This document shows positions 21,339 to 31,666 of a stretch of 64,000 nt of DNA, one piece after another. How positions within the stretch are numbered: the stretch's first letter is position 1; every line of letters starts with the position of its first letter. This DNA is from Strigamia acuminata (taxonomy: Eukaryota; Arthropoda; Chilopoda; Geophilomorpha; Linotaeniidae). The notes beneath the pieces were generated by a model. That model was not told the origin of the DNA. It was given only the letters and a program-made list of their open reading frames with translations, and ran no database searches. The stretch lies in assembly GCA_949358305.1 (NCBI GenBank), contig OX442317.1:11536186-11600185 (forward strand). The letters are read 5' to 3'. The position numbers and the translations under genes are program-made.

Positions 21339-22211
21339 TTATTCGTGGATGTCACGTATTGATAAAAAGTTAAAATTTGATCCAAGCAGAGGTGGCAACT
21401 GCAGAATTATTCGTGCATAATTTTCATTTAGGTTATCAACTTCGCGATTTTTTTTTGCTTTTGTTAAAAACTGTTTGCACGTTTCGAAACAAGATCTAGT
21501 TAGAAATTCTCTTCGTGAACTGGTGCCGTTTCTTGTTAAAGAACGCAACCGGGGCTCGTTTTTATTGAATAAGCATGTAATAAGTAATATCATGCTTAAA
21601 CTGGTACTGTATTTACGTTCGTATAGAGTTAAAATATTAGAATAATTTATTGTCGCAGCTAACATCCCAGACAATTTTGCAACTTCGTGAATACATGTTG
21701 CACAAAACAGATTTTTAAATCCGCCAAATTTGTCACTGTTTACTACATCCGTCCATTCATTAATGCGACAAACTACTCTTTCAGATTTATCTACGTTAGG
21801 TATTAATATTACAAATTCCTTACATAATCTACAGTCTATAATGTCGCCTAAAGTATCAAAAATTTTCAAATCCTTCTTTAAATAAAATAAATCAGGTGGC
21901 TTTAGTTTGTCCCGATCAAAAGTAAATCTATATGTCGAGACTGTACTATCTAGTTCATTAGGTATAGTTGTTATTTTGTGACTGTCAAGTGCCAACTGCG
22001 ACGAGTCCTTACATATCATTTTTAAAATTGGAACATCAATTGCATCACCTGGTGTCACATTATAATAATAATCTTTGACTTGTCTAAATTTCAATTCGTA
22101 ACAGTCATCAAACTTTTTTCTATTCTTTTTGCGGGATTCTCTATATTTTTTTTGCCATGGGACCTCTTCTGAACGTTTATATAATTTCAATAGAGCCTTA
22201 ATTTCGTTCAT
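21339..22211 (-). CDS. Uncharacterised 290-residue protein with two CxxC pairs
   Basis: This intact ATG-started frame has a basic N-terminus (about residues 15-35, KKYRESRKKNRKKF), a pair 'DCRLCKEF' near residue 126 and a pair 'FCATCIHEV' near 167, with Cys/Asn/Asp between. The pairs probably make a zinc-binding knuckle. The C-terminal third is helical. Composition and AT bias match the other viral genes, and it lies on the same strand as the LEF-4-like gene. I do not recognise the family; a virus transcription accessory protein would fit the context, but that is a guess. Confidence 0.6.
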   Translation of the reverse strand: MNEIKALLKLYKRSEEVPWQKKYRESRKKNRKKFDDCYELKFRQVKDYYYNVTPGDAIDVPILKMICKDSSQLALDSHKITTIPNELDSTVSTYRFTFDRDKLKPPDLFYLKKDLKIFDTLGDIIDCRLCKEFVILIPNVDKSERVVCRINEWTDVVNSDKFGGFKNLFCATCIHEVAKLSGMLAATINYSNILTLYERKYSTSLSMILLITCLFNKNEPRLRSLTRNGTSSRREFLTRSCFETCKQFLTKAKKNREVDNLNENYARIILQLPPLLGSNFNFLSIRDIHE

Positions 22212-22886
22212 AACAGGGAAATTTATATTTAGTATGTGTGTACAATTTTATCGTGACATATATTTTATTTTATCTGGCCATTCAATTATTCACTTATTTA
22301 AATTAAATAAATACTAAATAAATAACATTTACGGAGTATATAATTAACTATAATTAATAACACTGGATTATTAAAAAATAAAGAAATAAAGTTTGGCTCA
22401 ATTAATTACGAAGGTATATCATATTTTCCATATTTTGATAAAAATTAAAATTTTTTCCCTTTTTAAAATTTGAATTTTTCCTTTGGCATTTTAATTTTTC
22501 ACGGTAGAGGACTAACAGACTAAAATTGACACTGTACATTTTTTCTATTTTTATTAGATAAATTTAATTTGTAGTATTATAAATTGTCGGATTGGATTTA
22601 TTCCAATAGAGAGATGATCTGCTGGAATTTTGTTGAGGTTTATCTTTTACGACCACCACCAAATTACATTATCGTGAACTTTTGTGGTGAAAGAATTGCT
22701 CACATTCCTTTGGTCGACATATAAGCTGTCCACTGGACCAAACAGGCTGCCACAGGTAATTTTTAAGTTGTTGTCGAGGTAATGAGTCTCAGTGACGTGT
22801 CAGTGAGATAGACTGCCGAGAGAATAAAACCCCCTTGTGTAGAGTTGTTCACATATTAAATAAATCAGAAAGAACGAAATGATATT
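22212..22886. other. AT-rich spacer with a repeat shared with 60240-60330
   Basis: No gene is visible. Around 22740-22830 the words 'AAGTTGTTGTCG' and 'ATAGACTGCCGAGAGAAT' resemble 'AAGCTGTTGTCG' and 'GTAGACTGTCGAGAGAAT' at 60260-60330, so both are pieces of one interspersed family. Confidence 0.4.
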
Positions 22887-23312
22887 TTAATAATCTTTTA
22901 TTTTAATAATTTTTTTGTCTACTGTTAAAAAATTTATAACTTCAATTATTGTATAATTTTGTGGCCAGTTAGATGGAAATTCAATAAAATATAAATATTT
23001 GTCATCATTTAAAATCCGTACAATAGATTCCACGGATTGAAGACAGACATAATTTAGACTTCCATCACTTGAATCAATGAGAAATGCATCCTGTTGTTCG
23101 TCGTCACAAATATATTTAATATTTTTTGTAACGTTTGTCGACATAACAAACAACTTCTTATTTAATAATAGAATATACCAATCGTCATTTGTTGTTCGTA
23201 TTAAAGCATTGGTGCTATCTACTAAAAACACCATAATACCATCTGAATTATTTTTATTCCACACATTGCTCAAATTATATAACTTTTGTTTATATGGAAA
23301 TGGAATTAGCAA
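22887..23312 (-). CDS. Uncharacterised small protein; 5' end uncertain (A10 homopolymer)
   Basis: The open frame covers about 141 codons, but its first ATG is only at residue 27; the frame continues upstream without an ATG to a stop near 23364. On the same strand an ATG at 23362 opens a strongly hydrophobic short frame that is out of phase and meets this one at a run of ten A (plus strand, about 23315-23324). One base of length change there would place a signal-peptide-like sequence on this protein. It could be a real frameshift, a sequencing error in the homopolymer, or slippage. The body has no recognised domain; secretion or membrane targeting is only suggested. Confidence 0.45.
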   Translation of the reverse strand: MLIPFPYKQKLYNLSNVWNKNNSDGIMVFLVDSTNALIRTTNDDWYILLLNKKLFVMSTNVTKNIKYICDDEQQDAFLIDSSDGSLNYVCLQSVESIVRILNDDKYLYFIEFPSNWPQNYTIIEVINFLTVDKKIIKIKDY

Positions 23313-23426
23313 TGAAAAAAAAAAGTTCCCATTACAATTATCAAGATAACGTGCACACCCATTTCAGTTGTTCTTTTTTGTTACAGTTTGTTTCTATGAA
23401 CTAAACAATTCAATCAAGCTGAACCT

Positions 23427-24698
23427 TTAAGGTACAGCAAATAAATTCTGATTAAAACAGGTGTTGTTATAAATTGGATATTTTAATAATTCCATTGTAT
23501 ATTTAATAGTTTTCTGATTGTTGGGAAATATTTTATCTTTCCGTTTTCTGTAAGCACAAAAGAATGGAAATATTTCATCTTTCCGTTTTCTGTAATCATT
23601 GAATTTACCGAGATTATAAAACCCTTCGTAAATGCAATTCTTCTTTAGTTTACATTTTTTTTTTGACTTATAAATAACACCCTCCTTGTCACAAAACATA
23701 TTCTTAGAAATAAACATGAGGTCTATTGTATTTTTAGAAATTGGTTTCAACTTAAAAATTTTAGTTTTTGTAATGAGAATTACTCCATCGGAAGGTAGAT
23801 CAGAACCAAGTAACTTTGTAGTCTCTGATTGTAGTTGGAAGATGTTAAAATGATTTTCAATGAATGACGTAGAAAAAAATTGCACAATTATCTTATGTTC
23901 CTGCCATAAAGTATTTGCATATCGATTTCGTATAAACAACAAATGCTGAACAGCCTCTTCAGGAGTTAGTTGTGTGTTACATACATCAACTATTACCTTG
24001 CATTTTCGAAACTGTTCCACACAATAAAAGTTACCGGAAATTACAAAATTCAAATTCTGGTCTGCACTTAAAAATGAAAAAATTCGTTTCTGTCCATCCA
24101 ACTTAATTGTCGTGTATAATACTTTGCTTAAGTCTATATCTTCATACTTTATGTTTGCGACTGGAGGAAATGCTGGAATATATGTTGGTCTTATAGCTTT
24201 TAGAAACGTGCAGAAATAAAAATACTGTTTTTTTGAGATTAGATTTTCACATTCTATGTAGTATGTGATCGAATCGGTCGAAGTTCTCTTGTAAACTGTG
24301 ACCCCTTGTTTTTTATAATAAACATACTTAAAGCTCTGTTTACATTTCATAAAGAAATATTTTGGAATCTTTACTGGTAAATGTAATCTTGATTTAAACA
24401 ATGGACTTTCTACAGCATGATAACATAATTCGATAGCAGGACAAACCAGCCAATGTTTTTTTGTAAAATATTTAGTTTGCCAGAAAAAAACCCTAGTGTT
24501 CAAATTGTACATAAGTCTAACATTTTTAAATTTAAATTCTAAAAATTTGTGTTGTATGTTAAACAGATCGTTGTGACATGAAAAAGTTCTTCTAATTTCT
24601 TTTTCATATTTTGATTTAAACAAGTCTAATGTTACTCGTATATGTATATTTCTTTTATGTCTATACTTAAGAGCTGACAGTTTCGAATGTGTCCTCAT
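23427..24698 (-). CDS. lef-4: LEF-4-like mRNA capping enzyme
   Basis: This 423-residue protein matches the two-domain LEF-4 layout. In the N-terminal half, 'SITYYIECEN' near 145 has the Glu-x-Glu strand typical of metal-dependent RNA triphosphatases. The C-terminal half is a nucleotidyltransferase: 'TTIKLDGQKR' near residue 198 (motif I, Lys is the GMP-accepting residue), 'LPSDGVILI' near 300 (motif IV) and 'KIFKLKPI' near 313 (motif V). Near the end 'YRKRKDEIFP' and 'YRKRKDKIFPN' resemble the R.DK..PN end of capping enzymes, and this 42-base block (about 23537-23620) is duplicated in tandem. LEF-4 is a subunit of the viral late RNA polymerase, so it should work with the LEF-8-like and LEF-9-like proteins here. 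An ATP-dependent ligase is the alternative, but the triphosphatase-type half argues against it. Confidence 0.82.
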   Translation of the reverse strand: MRTHSKLSALKYRHKRNIHIRVTLDLFKSKYEKEIRRTFSCHNDLFNIQHKFLEFKFKNVRLMYNLNTRVFFWQTKYFTKKHWLVCPAIELCYHAVESPLFKSRLHLPVKIPKYFFMKCKQSFKYVYYKKQGVTVYKRTSTDSITYYIECENLISKKQYFYFCTFLKAIRPTYIPAFPPVANIKYEDIDLSKVLYTTIKLDGQKRIFSFLSADQNLNFVISGNFYCVEQFRKCKVIVDVCNTQLTPEEAVQHLLFIRNRYANTLWQEHKIIVQFFSTSFIENHFNIFQLQSETTKLLGSDLPSDGVILITKTKIFKLKPISKNTIDLMFISKNMFCDKEGVIYKSKKKCKLKKNCIYEGFYNLGKFNDYRKRKDEIFPFFCAYRKRKDKIFPNNQKTIKYTMELLKYPIYNNTCFNQNLFAVP

Positions 24699-24835
24699 TA
24701 AAATATGATTTAAACATATTTTTCATAACTAAATACTTCTTATAATAAAATTAATTATATTTATAAATTCTTTATTAAAGTTTAATTGCAATTTCATTTC
24801 TTTATTAAAATGCAATGCTAATGTATTTTTCAAAA

Positions 24836-25030
24836 CTAAATACTTTTTACTATAAAATTGTAATTTTTATCGATTGGAATAACAAGATGATAAATAGAAT
24901 AAGGTGATAAAACATTGGATTTGGGTATGTGAAAGAATAATTGCATTTCCTTTATTGCAAATTTTAGAGTAATATCAGTATCTAAACAATCTATTAGTTT
25001 TTTCACATTGTGTATATCTAAATTTAACAT
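24836..25030 (-). CDS. Small uncharacterised protein, 64 residues
   Basis: A short ATG-started frame on the same strand as the LEF-4-like gene, 137 bases upstream of it. It has viral-type AT-rich codons and no membrane segment or motif. It may be a small virion or regulatory protein, or a chance frame. Confidence 0.35.
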   Translation of the reverse strand: MLNLDIHNVKKLIDCLDTDITLKFAIKEMQLFFHIPKSNVLSPYSIYHLVIPIDKNYNFIVKSI

Positions 25031-25167
25031 TTTTGAAATTAAAAATGATTAAACAGATATATTTATTTATTTTTTAATTGTGTATTTATGTGTAGTAGTA
25101 CTTTTTTTATTTCAATTTATCAAAATGATTTCTGTGATAATATTTTTATAATAATAATTGTTGTGTG

Positions 25168-25283
25168 TGGCGAGCACAACAACTGTTGATGAATCAAAAC
25201 GAAACTTTAGCATTGAAGCATGATTATGTCGTACTATAACATTTTATAGCTATGACTTGATTCGTCAACAGTTGTACTCGCCA
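25168..25283. mobile_element. MITE-like inverted-repeat element, 116 bp
   Basis: The left end TGGCGAGCACAACAACTGTT matches the right end read in reverse, TGGCGAGTACAACTGTTGAC, over about 30 bases with few differences. It is non-coding. Confidence 0.75.
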
Positions 25284-25546
25284 TGATTTTTCGAATGGTT
25301 GACGACCCCTGTACAGTCATAGTCAAAAAACTTTCCTGCAGTTTAGCTGTTTTAAGTTAATCACCAGGTGGTGTGGTATCGTGATGTTAAGTGTTATCAC
25401 TAGATGGAGCAATAAGCAACCCAAGGTTATATATTATGTAACATACGACCGCAAGGCCACTCTGGATTAGTATACGAGCAATAAATAAGTCTCTCTCCTT
25501 GTGTAAACTCTACATGACTTGTTATTTAATTATATATGAACACTGC

Positions 25547-25649
25547 AGGTGGTATAAAAATCCATTGAGATGTAGTAAAATTATTATTTGCCTGGTTTTT
25601 ATCTTTTAATACTGTTGTTAGAGCAAGACAATGGATTTTTATGCCACCT
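25547..25649. mobile_element. Short palindromic element, 103 bp
   Basis: The ends AGGTGGTATAAAAATCCATT and, on the opposite strand, AGGTGGCATAAAAATCCATT are inverted repeats of 21 bases with one difference. A diverged relative of the right half lies near 35790-35880. Confidence 0.75.
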
Positions 25650-26890
25650 GGTAGATAAACTTAATAAAATAAAAACTTGTAGAGTTTCGGGGTCATTGAC
25701 ACACGTTGCAGGGGGGAGTCAGACTTGTGACGCTGGGGGGATCACCAGCGCACGTTGCAAGGGGAAACTGAACTCGTGATACTTGATGATCACCAGCGCG
25801 CGTTGCTTGAGGGGGGGTCACCGGACGCTGCCGCCCAGTGACCATCCAGGCAAGGTAATTATTGTGAGCAGCCAATCAAGGCTGTCGTGGAAAAGGGGAG
25901 AAACCCTGGTTGTGTAAAATAAAGAGACACTTGAGATACAGTTGTCAAAAAGCAAAGACGTGTTTCTTGTCCGCTGTTTTCATTTCAAACAACATTCAAC
26001 GAAAGTTCACAAACTAAACCACAAGGAATTTTTTTTTGTCCATGACTGTACATAGCTCCATTACGCTTTTTTTGATAGTCTTGGAGATCTATGCATCCAA
26101 TTTAGAAAGGTTTCCTGAGATATAGACGGTCTCAAATCTGTTTATTTTTTAATTTTATCTCATTTGGTTTACAAGTTATGAAAAATATTGTAAATAGTCA
26201 CTTTTCGAAGTGGCTCTCGGTGGCTCCTGCGACGGCGATGGTTTACGGGGAGCAAGGACTTCTCGTACGACGGCGATAGCGAGCGTTTGTGCGCTCACAA
26301 TGGCGGTGGTTCACTAGGAGTCGGAACTTCTCTTCTCGATGACGTAAATTAGTGGTTGCTAATTCACGCAAGGCGCAAATGGGTGCTGGTTTTACACAAT
26401 AGGAAAAAGCAAGCAGAGGTCTCAAATACACAAACGTTGACACGGTCAATACCAGCAAAATTCTCGAGCGTAGCAGAGACAAGGTGTTGTTAGTTTTAGT
26501 GTATATTCAAGAGTGTGCCAAAATTGGTGTTCCAAGCCTGACACACTTCTGAGTTGCGCAGAAAATCTGCGCAATTAGCTCAGTTTGGTGCAGCAAAGGA
26601 ATCTGTTGCACCAAAACGGTTAATTACCGTTCACCCTAGCCAATTTGGGGTAAAATATGCTTGGGGTGTATTCTCCTCAAAATCATGTGATTTAATTTGG
26701 CGTGTGTCAAACTATTGTGAAATAAAATAATACACAATATCTTCTCAAGTGGTGAAATTTATTAAATACATTCAAGAAATAAATCGAGATCACCACACAC
26801 TTAATAAAACTAATTTTTATTTTTTCCTATTATTTTCTCATTTAAATTTGAATTTTATTTTGTTCTTTCATTATTATTATTATTTAAAAA

Positions 26891-28798
26891 ATGACTTCCG
26901 TGAATTCTCTTAACAATCACCTATTAGCAAATTTTGCAAAGTCTGCTGTTTGTGTCAGTACAGCCTGTGTTTTAAGTCACAAACTTGCTGAAACAGATAA
27001 ATATAATTTTGGTAAACAGTACACAAACTCAAATTCTCATAACACGAACGTATTTCCTCGGATATGCGCCAACTGCTTAGCTATTAAATTCGGTTTATAC
27101 GAAACATTGCAAGAAAAAACGACGACCTTTATGAACTGCATAATCAACAAAACGCAAGGGTCTGACTCTACTCGCAGAAGCGAAGGCCCTTATTTGCGTG
27201 CATTTAAATCTGTCGAAAATATAATACAAGATGGCAATGTAGTTTTTCCACAAGACTGCTTGATTTTAGCCTCGGGTCAAATTCTAACAGACGTTTTAAT
27301 GAGTGATTCAAATAATTTATACAATGCAAGTAAATCTATCCCGAAACTCTGTATTGAAACGTATATTCCAAAAGCCGATTTTGTTAACACAATATATCCT
27401 ATTGAAAATGATTTAGACAAACTGATAGATGATTATAAAAAAAATGTCAGTGATATAAACCACACGTATGAAGAGGATATAAAACGAACTGAAAACGAGA
27501 ACACAGAGAAATATTCGAATAAACTAAAGGATCAGGAAAAAAAGATTGATGAAGATTTAGAACCGAAAAGGAAAACTAAGCTGGATAAATTATACAACGC
27601 TTATATATCAGAAATAAATAATTTAGACACGGATCTTATTTCGGATCCAGTCTTTGATTTGTATAAAACACAAATAACAGATGAATACAATGAAAAAGTG
27701 AGTAAAGCCAATTCTAAGTATGACAAGGAAAAATTGGCTAAAACTATCAACTTAGAAGAAAATAATAAGCGCGGTTTAAACAACAAATTAATCAAAACAA
27801 CTAAATTATTAACCGCTGAAAGAGATAAAATAATTAGCGAGTTATCCCTGAAGTATGAAACGGAAAAGCACAATCTTAACGTCACTTACCTGGCTGCCTA
27901 TACTGATAATACAACTACAAAAAAAACTTTCTATACCTTAAATCCGTACATCTATTCATATTTCAAACACTTACACGATCAGTTTACATCTTATACAAAA
28001 ACCAAACGAGAATTTAAAAGACTGGAACAAATACTTTGCGAAGATGAGGACACTCCAGTTAGTTTGTACCTGGAAGCAACTTACGAGGCCGATTTACTGT
28101 TAATCAGCAATTTAATTAATCCCACAGCAGCTTTGTCACATTACATTAGAACAGCAGAGAATATCGTGTTATCGGACGATAAATCAATTTGGTTGACGTG
28201 CCGTCAGACGCGCAGCGCATATCCCATAGAAGCGGAATTAGCTAGCATGAATGAGAATTTACACGCAGAAATCATGTTTACACAAGAAGATTTTCAGAAT
28301 CCTTGTAACAAAACAAAAATACAATGCTTGGATTCAGAAAAACTTCAACATTTTAATTCGTTGATGCTTACTTACGTCGCCGGAATGCGGCAATTAATCG
28401 TAAGTAGACAGATGGGTTTTGTTTCATATTACGAGGACAAAAGGCGAATAGACAGCGTTTACTCTGCATCTGGATTACACATTGCAAGCTACTGCATCCC
28501 GTCTATCATTAAACACGGTAATGTTGTCTACCGACAATACGCCAGCAATGTTCAATGGATCGAAGGTTTAGGACTTATTTCGACTGCGGACATATGCCGC
28601 GGCGACGTTTTTGTTATCAACGAATCAGTTGACTTGGATGCTTTTATAAGAGCTGACATGAGCAATTTTGAAAATGCATTAAATTATGAGATGCCAAATT
28701 TAGACGACACTCTTATGAAGAGTGGCGGCGAGTTAAGCTATCAGTATGAGAACAGACGCGCTTACAGACCCAAAATGTGTTTGTACGCGCCACTCTAA
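26891..28798 (+). CDS. Paralogue 1 of a tandem structural-type protein pair (635 residues)
   Basis: The N-terminal ~178 residues carry cysteines ('AVCVSTACVLSH', 'RICANCLAIKFG') that could bind metal. Residues about 180-345 are highly charged Lys/Glu/Asp-rich and predicted coiled coil. From 'FYTLNPYIYSYFKHLHDQ' onward the C-terminal ~290 residues form a second conserved domain ending 'RRAYRPKMCLYAPL'. The second copy at 29695-31635 shares both end domains almost exactly but not the coil. There is no signal peptide or membrane segment. A cysteine-bearing N-terminal domain and duplication of an apparently abundant protein would fit a capsid protein of the VP39 type; this is speculation without a structural comparison. 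Both copies share the leader ATTATTATTATTATTTAAAA directly before ATG. Confidence 0.7.
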   Translation: MTSVNSLNNHLLANFAKSAVCVSTACVLSHKLAETDKYNFGKQYTNSNSHNTNVFPRICANCLAIKFGLYETLQEKTTTFMNCIINKTQGSDSTRRSEGPYLRAFKSVENIIQDGNVVFPQDCLILASGQILTDVLMSDSNNLYNASKSIPKLCIETYIPKADFVNTIYPIENDLDKLIDDYKKNVSDINHTYEEDIKRTENENTEKYSNKLKDQEKKIDEDLEPKRKTKLDKLYNAYISEINNLDTDLISDPVFDLYKTQITDEYNEKVSKANSKYDKEKLAKTINLEENNKRGLNNKLIKTTKLLTAERDKIISELSLKYETEKHNLNVTYLAAYTDNTTTKKTFYTLNPYIYSYFKHLHDQFTSYTKTKREFKRLEQILCEDEDTPVSLYLEATYEADLLLISNLINPTAALSHYIRTAENIVLSDDKSIWLTCRQTRSAYPIEAELASMNENLHAEIMFTQEDFQNPCNKTKIQCLDSEKLQHFNSLMLTYVAGMRQLIVSRQMGFVSYYEDKRRIDSVYSASGLHIASYCIPSIIKHGNVVYRQYASNVQWIEGLGLISTADICRGDVFVINESVDLDAFIRADMSNFENALNYEMPNLDDTLMKSGGELSYQYENRRAYRPKMCLYAPL

Positions 28799-29694
28799 AA
28801 TCAATGAAACCGCAAAAAAAAAATTTGATTAAAAACACTAGCATGCGAAATCATTAAAAAAATTAAATGAAAGTGCGTTTATAGTGTCTGGATCCTGATT
28901 CTGATACTTCTGCTTTTACATCCTCTGAGTGCTTCATTTTCCGATCTTCTATGACTTCTTTGGTTGTTCCTTTGGGACACTCTGCTCGCGTTTAATTTCC
29001 GTTTCTTCCCTTTGTCTCTGATGATGTCTGATTCTGATTCTGAAGAAATAAAATGTACAGTTGTTACAAAAGAATCGTCACCCTCTTAATCATTTGAGAA
29101 ATCTTCTCCTCCTTTCTTTTCTCTTGGGAAGTATCCACTTCGGTCAGTATGATCAGTTTTGGCTGTTCTAGGTAGGGAAAAATTCCGGCCGTTCTAATGT
29201 TAATCTGGACAATTATGAAATGACCGATTTTACTGTTGTTCGACTCGAAAAGATGACCTTCTCCCATTGGCCAAGCCGCATTACTCTTAACCCAAGTCTG
29301 TATTATTACAACTAGGAAAGGTAGTTTTTATTTTTATTATGTCTGTACATTGTAATGTATTTCTGGTGTTTTAGTCTATATTTTTGGATCACTACACTAG
29401 TGATACGGCTTGGCCAATGGGAGAAAACCACCTTTTTGAGTCGAACAAGAGTCGTAGAAGCATTTACTAAGGTTCTGGATTCTCAATCTAGATGATACTC
29501 TGTGATAGCGTCTTCCAGATTAAATAAAAATAGAATAAAATTTTAATTTTATTGATGTTTTGATATTAAAATTTATTTTCTTATTTTTAAAAAAAGACAC
29601 TTTTTAAATTGTTAAATTATTAACATTCATTTTTCATTCATTTAAACTAATTTTCATTTTTATTTTTTAGTATTATTATTATTATTTAAAAAAA
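28799..29694. other. Spacer between the paralogues, with an inverted-repeat element
   Basis: The stretch holds the MITE-like element at 29233-29451 and the A/T-rich leader of the second paralogue. Minus-strand 29060-28870 contains an open Arg/Ser-rich stretch after a TTTCTTCAG acceptor-like site, but no start codon or partner exon could be tied to it. Confidence 0.4.
29233..29451. mobile_element. MITE-like inverted-repeat element, 219 bp
   Basis: The left end CTGTTGTTCGACTCGAAAAG pairs with the right end, which reads CTCTTGTTCGACTCAAAAAG on the other strand. Further in, CTCCCATTGGCCAAGCCG is repeated inverted. The arms are about 50 bases. It inserted between the paralogues after or during their duplication. 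Confidence 0.82.
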
Positions 29695-31635
29695 ATGTCT
29701 TCCGTAAACTCAGATGACAATCATTTATTGGCAAATGACAATCATTTATTGGCAAATTTTGCAAAATCGGCTGTTTGTGTCAATACATCCTGTGTTTTAA
29801 GTCATAAACTGGCAGAAGTAGATAAATACAATTTTGGTAAACAATACACAAACGCAAATTCTCATACCACGAACGTATTTCCTCGACTTTGCGCTAACTG
29901 CTTAGCTATTAAATTCGGTTTATACGAAACATTACAAGAAAAAACGACGACGTTTATGAACTGCATAATCAACAAAACGCAGGGGTCAGACAGTGTTCGC
30001 AGAAACGAAGGTCCTTATTTATGTGCTTTCAAATCCGTCAAAAATATAATAGGCGATGAAAACGTAGTTTTTCCTAAAAATTGCTTGATTTTAGCCTCGG
30101 GGCAAATTTTAACGGACATTTTAATGAGTGATTCAAATAATTTATTCAATGTAAGTAAATCCATCCCTAAACTGTGTATTGAGACGTATAATCCGAATCC
30201 CGATTTCGTCGAGAAAGTTGATCTGGTAAAAGGCAGGAAGAAAAAACTTCAAGCTACGTATGATAAAAACGTGATGAAAGAAAAACTCACATTGGAAAGA
30301 AAAAAAACACTAGCCATTTACAATGAAAAAAAGAAATGTAAAGATGAGTGCAGAGATGTGAATAACAGATCGATAGCTGATATTGAAAAAGATAACAACG
30401 AACAAACAGAAAATAGAATAATATTAGAAAAAGAGCTATATGATGGTCAAATGAGTGAATTGTTCAGAGATCATCGGACGGAACCAGATTATAATGATAG
30501 GAAGAATAAATTAACAGAGGACTTTAACAAAGAGCTTAACAAAATCAAACATCAGCAATCTGTAAAATTAAAGCATGACCGTGACAGTGTGGAAGCCATT
30601 TGGCAAGAAAAAATAGAACACAATTTAATAAATAAAATTAAATCATTAACTGATCAAACAAAGGAAAATATTCAAACGTTATCAAGAGTGTTTGAAATGA
30701 AAAAGAAAACGCTTCATGACAGAATTTTAGATATCTATACAAAAACTGTTACTGCCCAAAAAACTTTCTATACCTTAAATCCGTACATCTATTCATATTT
30801 CAAACACTTACACGATCAGTTTACATCTTATACAAAAACCAAACGAGAATTTAAAAGACTGGAACAAATACTTTGCGAAGATGAGGACACTCCAGTAAGT
30901 TTGTACCTGGAAGCAACTTATGAGGCCGATTTACTGTTAATCAGCAATTTGATTAATCCCACAGCAGCTTTGTCACATTACATTAGAACCGCAGAGAATA
31001 TCGTGTTATCGGACGATAAATTAATTTGGTTAGAATGCCGTCAAATGCGCAGCGCATATCCCATAGAAGCGGAATTAGCTAGCATGAATGAGAATTTACA
31101 CGCGAAAATCATGTTCACACAAGCAGATTTTAAAACTCCTTGTGACAAAACAAAAATTCAATGCTTGAATTCTGAAAAACTTCAACATTTCAATTCGTTA
31201 ATGTTTACTTACGTCACCGGAATGCGGCAATTAATTGTAAGTAGACAGATGGGTTTTGTTTCATATTACGAGGAGAAAAACCGAATTGACAGCATTTTCT
31301 CGGCGTCTGGATTGCACATTGCAAGCTACTGCATCCCGTCTATCATTAAACACGGTAATGTTGTCTACCGACAATACGCCAGCAATGTTCAATGGATCGA
31401 AGGTTTAGGACTTATTTCGACTGCGGACATATGCCGCGGCGACGTTTTAGTTATCAACGAATCAGTTGATTTGGTTGATTTCGTAAGAGCTGACATGAGC
31501 AATTTTGAAAATGCATTAAATTATGAGATGCCAAATTTAGACGACACTCTTATGAAGAGTGGCGGCGAGTTAAGCTATCAGTATGAGAACAGACGCGCTT
31601 ACAGACCCAAAATGTGTTTGTACGCGCCACTCTAA
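29695..31635 (+). CDS. Paralogue 2 of the tandem pair (646 residues)
   Basis: This has the same architecture as 26891-28798: cysteine-bearing N-terminal domain, Lys/Glu-rich coil (about residues 190-355), and the conserved C-terminal domain starting 'FYTLNPYIYSYFKHLHDQ'. The last ~330 bases and several earlier blocks are identical or nearly identical in DNA to copy 1, including synonymous sites, while the coil regions cannot be aligned. Copy 2 also carries a 21-base exact duplication near its start that doubles 'DNHLLAN' (about 29713-29754). An intact frame and shared leader suggest both copies are expressed alike. The pattern points to gene conversion of the ends with replacement or fast change of the middle. 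Confidence 0.7.
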   Translation: MSSVNSDDNHLLANDNHLLANFAKSAVCVNTSCVLSHKLAEVDKYNFGKQYTNANSHTTNVFPRLCANCLAIKFGLYETLQEKTTTFMNCIINKTQGSDSVRRNEGPYLCAFKSVKNIIGDENVVFPKNCLILASGQILTDILMSDSNNLFNVSKSIPKLCIETYNPNPDFVEKVDLVKGRKKKLQATYDKNVMKEKLTLERKKTLAIYNEKKKCKDECRDVNNRSIADIEKDNNEQTENRIILEKELYDGQMSELFRDHRTEPDYNDRKNKLTEDFNKELNKIKHQQSVKLKHDRDSVEAIWQEKIEHNLINKIKSLTDQTKENIQTLSRVFEMKKKTLHDRILDIYTKTVTAQKTFYTLNPYIYSYFKHLHDQFTSYTKTKREFKRLEQILCEDEDTPVSLYLEATYEADLLLISNLINPTAALSHYIRTAENIVLSDDKLIWLECRQMRSAYPIEAELASMNENLHAKIMFTQADFKTPCDKTKIQCLNSEKLQHFNSLMFTYVTGMRQLIVSRQMGFVSYYEEKNRIDSIFSASGLHIASYCIPSIIKHGNVVYRQYASNVQWIEGLGLISTADICRGDVLVINESVDLVDFVRADMSNFENALNYEMPNLDDTLMKSGGELSYQYENRRAYRPKMCLYAPL

Positions 31636-31666
31636 AATCAATCAAACTACATTTATCATCACACAA

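Larger units (their letters stand above)
25031..26890. other. Gene-free region of mixed repeats
   Basis: Besides the two inverted-repeat elements at 25168-25283 and 25547-25649, a GC-rich stretch (about 25700-25830) repeats GATCACCAGCGC followed by ACGTTGC or GCGTTGC. Around 26500-26720 lies a repeat containing the palindromes TTGCGCAGAAAATCTGCGCA and CGGTTAATTACCG and the word TTTGGCGTGTGTCAAAC. A related copy in the other orientation (TTTGACACGCCAAACC) sits at about 42040-42240. The last 100 bases are the leader of the first paralogue at 26891. Confidence 0.5.

Noticed and set aside
28870-29060. Arg/Ser-rich minus-strand exon after a TTTCTTCAG acceptor-like site
   Set aside because: No start codon, partner exon or phase-consistent donor could be identified.
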